Source of the DNA: Loxodes magnus
Lineage: Eukaryota > Ciliophora > Karyorelictea > Loxodida > Loxodidae
Assembly: GCA_946699065.1 (NCBI GenBank)
Contig: CAMPDV010000707.1
Location: 1-64,000, forward strand
DNA: 64,000 nt
Direction: 5' to 3'
The notes under the pieces: generated by a model
What the model was told of the DNA's origin: nothing
The model's input: the letters and a program-made list of their open reading frames with translations, nothing else
Databases searched by the model: none
Translations under genes and position numbers: made by a program
Part shown: positions 62,254 to 64,000 of the stretch, piece after piece
Layout of the letters: each line of letters starts with the position of its first letter
How positions within the stretch are numbered: position 1 is the stretch's first letter

Positions 62254-63759
62254 TTTTTTAAAGAAAAGATGAAATAAAAATGTAAATAAAACAAGCCTAG
62301 CTTATAATAATAAGTTGACTCTATACTAATTATCTCTACTTTAATGTAAACTAAGCTTTAATAATATAGAACAATCTAAACATGATAAATATAAAACTTT
62401 GCTTAATATAGCTATTTCATTATTAATAATCATTAAATTACTCTTTATCTAATAAATTAAATACATTAGAATTAATCAACTTTAATTTATGTTCAATTAT
62501 GCTTCTTAATAACTTACCTATTATTTAGACTATAATTCAAAGATACCATTTTTTTATATCTAAGTATATTCATTTATGCAAAATTAGCATTTATCATTTT
62601 CTATTTTTGGCGTTAACTTTACTAGATATTTAAATAATAGATAAATATAAAAGTATTAATAACTTTTATCTTTATGGGTATTCTGATTCTTAAATGTATT
62701 TAAAGCTTATTAAATTAAAATAAGTTATATGATAGTTAAATTATACAAAATTCTTACCTAATATATTTCTTTTATAAATAGCTAGCTCATTTCTAAACTC
62801 CTATTTATAGACTTCGCTAATTTATTTAATTGATCCTAAAATAATACTAAAGTCTACTTAATTACCTTAATTTTCCTTTGTAAGTTAGAAGTACTTTAAT
62901 AAGTGAATATATTCCTTTTACAAGTAGATATTACTAATAATATATGAAAGTCTAAATCATAAAATCTTAAAATAAATGAATTACTTAAGTTTATATATAA
63001 AATAGTAATTTTACCTAAAAGAGTTTGATAGATCTTTTAAAGCTTCGAAATATAATATAGTTATCCTTTTGGTCTTAACTTGCTTCATATATTTAAAATT
63101 GTTAAAATAACTTTATAGCTTAACCTTTAAGTCAAGTCTAATAAATTATAAAAAATAGATATATTAAATTTTTGATCAATATTAGTAGGACTATCCATTA
63201 AATAGATTTAAATACATTTTTAAGAATATATGATGTAAAGCTTGCTTTGCTTGACTAAGAAAGGTTAATAATATCTTATTTAAATTATTTATACTTTTCT
63301 AGAATGCTTAGAAATTATTTTGACTGTTCTTTTTTTAAAACTTAGATAGGTGACTTGAGATTATATATAACTGAAAATTTATCAAATTATATGAATATAA
63401 TAAATTTTAAAGAATAGTTAAGTTAATATTTTTATATTAGTTTACTAAAATAAAACAAATGTAGTTATATGGTCTCTTTCATCCTTAAATTTAACTACTT
63501 TTAAAATGAAATTCTTTTACTTTATTGATAAATTGGTCATAGAGTTTCCAGTTGATACTTCCTAATAAAATCAATATCCTAAATATATTTTAGATTGAAT
63601 GAATCATTTAACTTATTCATAATTTGGATTTGCTTACTCGTTTATTGAAATTTAAATCTATGAGTAAATATTTTGACTTAGAAGCTATTTGATTATTTAT
63701 TCTGAGTCTATTTCCTTTTAATATTATCTAAATAATTAATTTTTTAATAGCTTCAGCTA
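62254..63759. other. AT-rich stretch, possible continuation of the coiled-coil segment
   Basis: Counterpart of 361-1857; same limits. The outer part (63300-63760) can be read on the minus strand as Gln/Lys-rich helical protein (for example QIQIMNKLNDSFNLKYIQDI), but the arms disagree in frame. Confidence 0.35.
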
Positions 63760-64000
63760 GTAAATTTTTTATAATCATCCTTATAAAGAACTTCATTTTC
63801 TTTAATATAAGATTTTACTTTCTATTTAAGTTATTAAATTTTTTCCTATATATGTTCTAACAATTCTTATTCATATTAAAGTAAAATATCCTTACCATCA
63901 TAGGATTTTAAATATGTAGAATAAATTGTTATTTACCTTTATTATTCTAAAGTTCTATCCTCTAAAGCCTTTTATCTTTTCTCAAATCTAATATATTAAT
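63760..64000 (-). CDS. Probable coding segment, Gln/Lys/Glu-rich coiled coil, partial (right arm)
   Basis: Minus-strand counterpart of 121-360 with almost the same bases, cut by the window edge. Reads YSTYLKSYDGKDILLQYEQE, then QEKIQQLKQKVKSYIKENEV. Differences from the left arm begin at the codons after NEVLY (KDDYKKFTSW here, RNNYKKFNNW there), with UGA read as Trp in both. Family unknown. Confidence 0.35.

Overview
The window looks like nuclear DNA of a ciliate. It is about 78-80% A+T by eye. The actin gene only makes sense if UAA and UAG are read as glutamine: eight or more in-frame UAR codons fall where actins tolerate or conserve Gln. Actin stops at UGA exactly after its conserved C-terminal KCF, yet many other genes here carry in-frame UGA at conserved tryptophan positions, and several of those positions are UGG in a second copy. 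The best reading is UAR = Gln with UGA doing double duty as Trp and stop. That resembles the codes described for karyorelicts (Loxodes) and Condylostoma more than Tetrahymena or Paramecium. I cannot name the species. Because all three stops can be sense codons, an open frame proves little, so calls rest on family motifs, comparison between copies, and substitution patterns.

The layout is dominated by inverted repetition. An imperfect palindrome has arms at 1-10680 and 53165-64000 (running past both window edges) around a 42 kb centre. From outside inward each arm holds a probable Gln-rich coiled-coil coding segment, tRNA-His(GUG), actin, an unidentified coiled-coil gene (U) convergent with actin, a ~1.4 kb divergent promoter flank, and an F-box/LRR gene reading toward the centre. 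The right-arm actin is intact; the left-arm copy has four lesions.

The centre is a nest of duplicated modules. Eight relatives of the arm LRR gene (A family, 713 residues when intact) plus one divergent relative (B type) make nine LRR loci. Only A3 (31376-33517) reads through in one frame. A genes occur as inverted pairs (A1/A2, A3/A6, A4/A5), several followed by two Gag-like ORFs with degenerate zinc knuckles. One pair (A4/A5) sits in a discrete 8.9 kb unit with inverted termini (37142-46046). A non-LTR retrotransposon (about 46700-52785) has a coiled-coil ORF1 and an AP-endonuclease plus reverse transcriptase ORF2. A small GC-rich hairpin recurs at module junctions, and a GC-richer patchwork with a 19-bp tandem array lies at 29280-31123.

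Single-base indels are common in both arms, often in homopolymers. They may be true decay or residual assembly errors; the sequence alone cannot separate these. Boundaries of most protein-coding calls other than actin and A3 are approximate.
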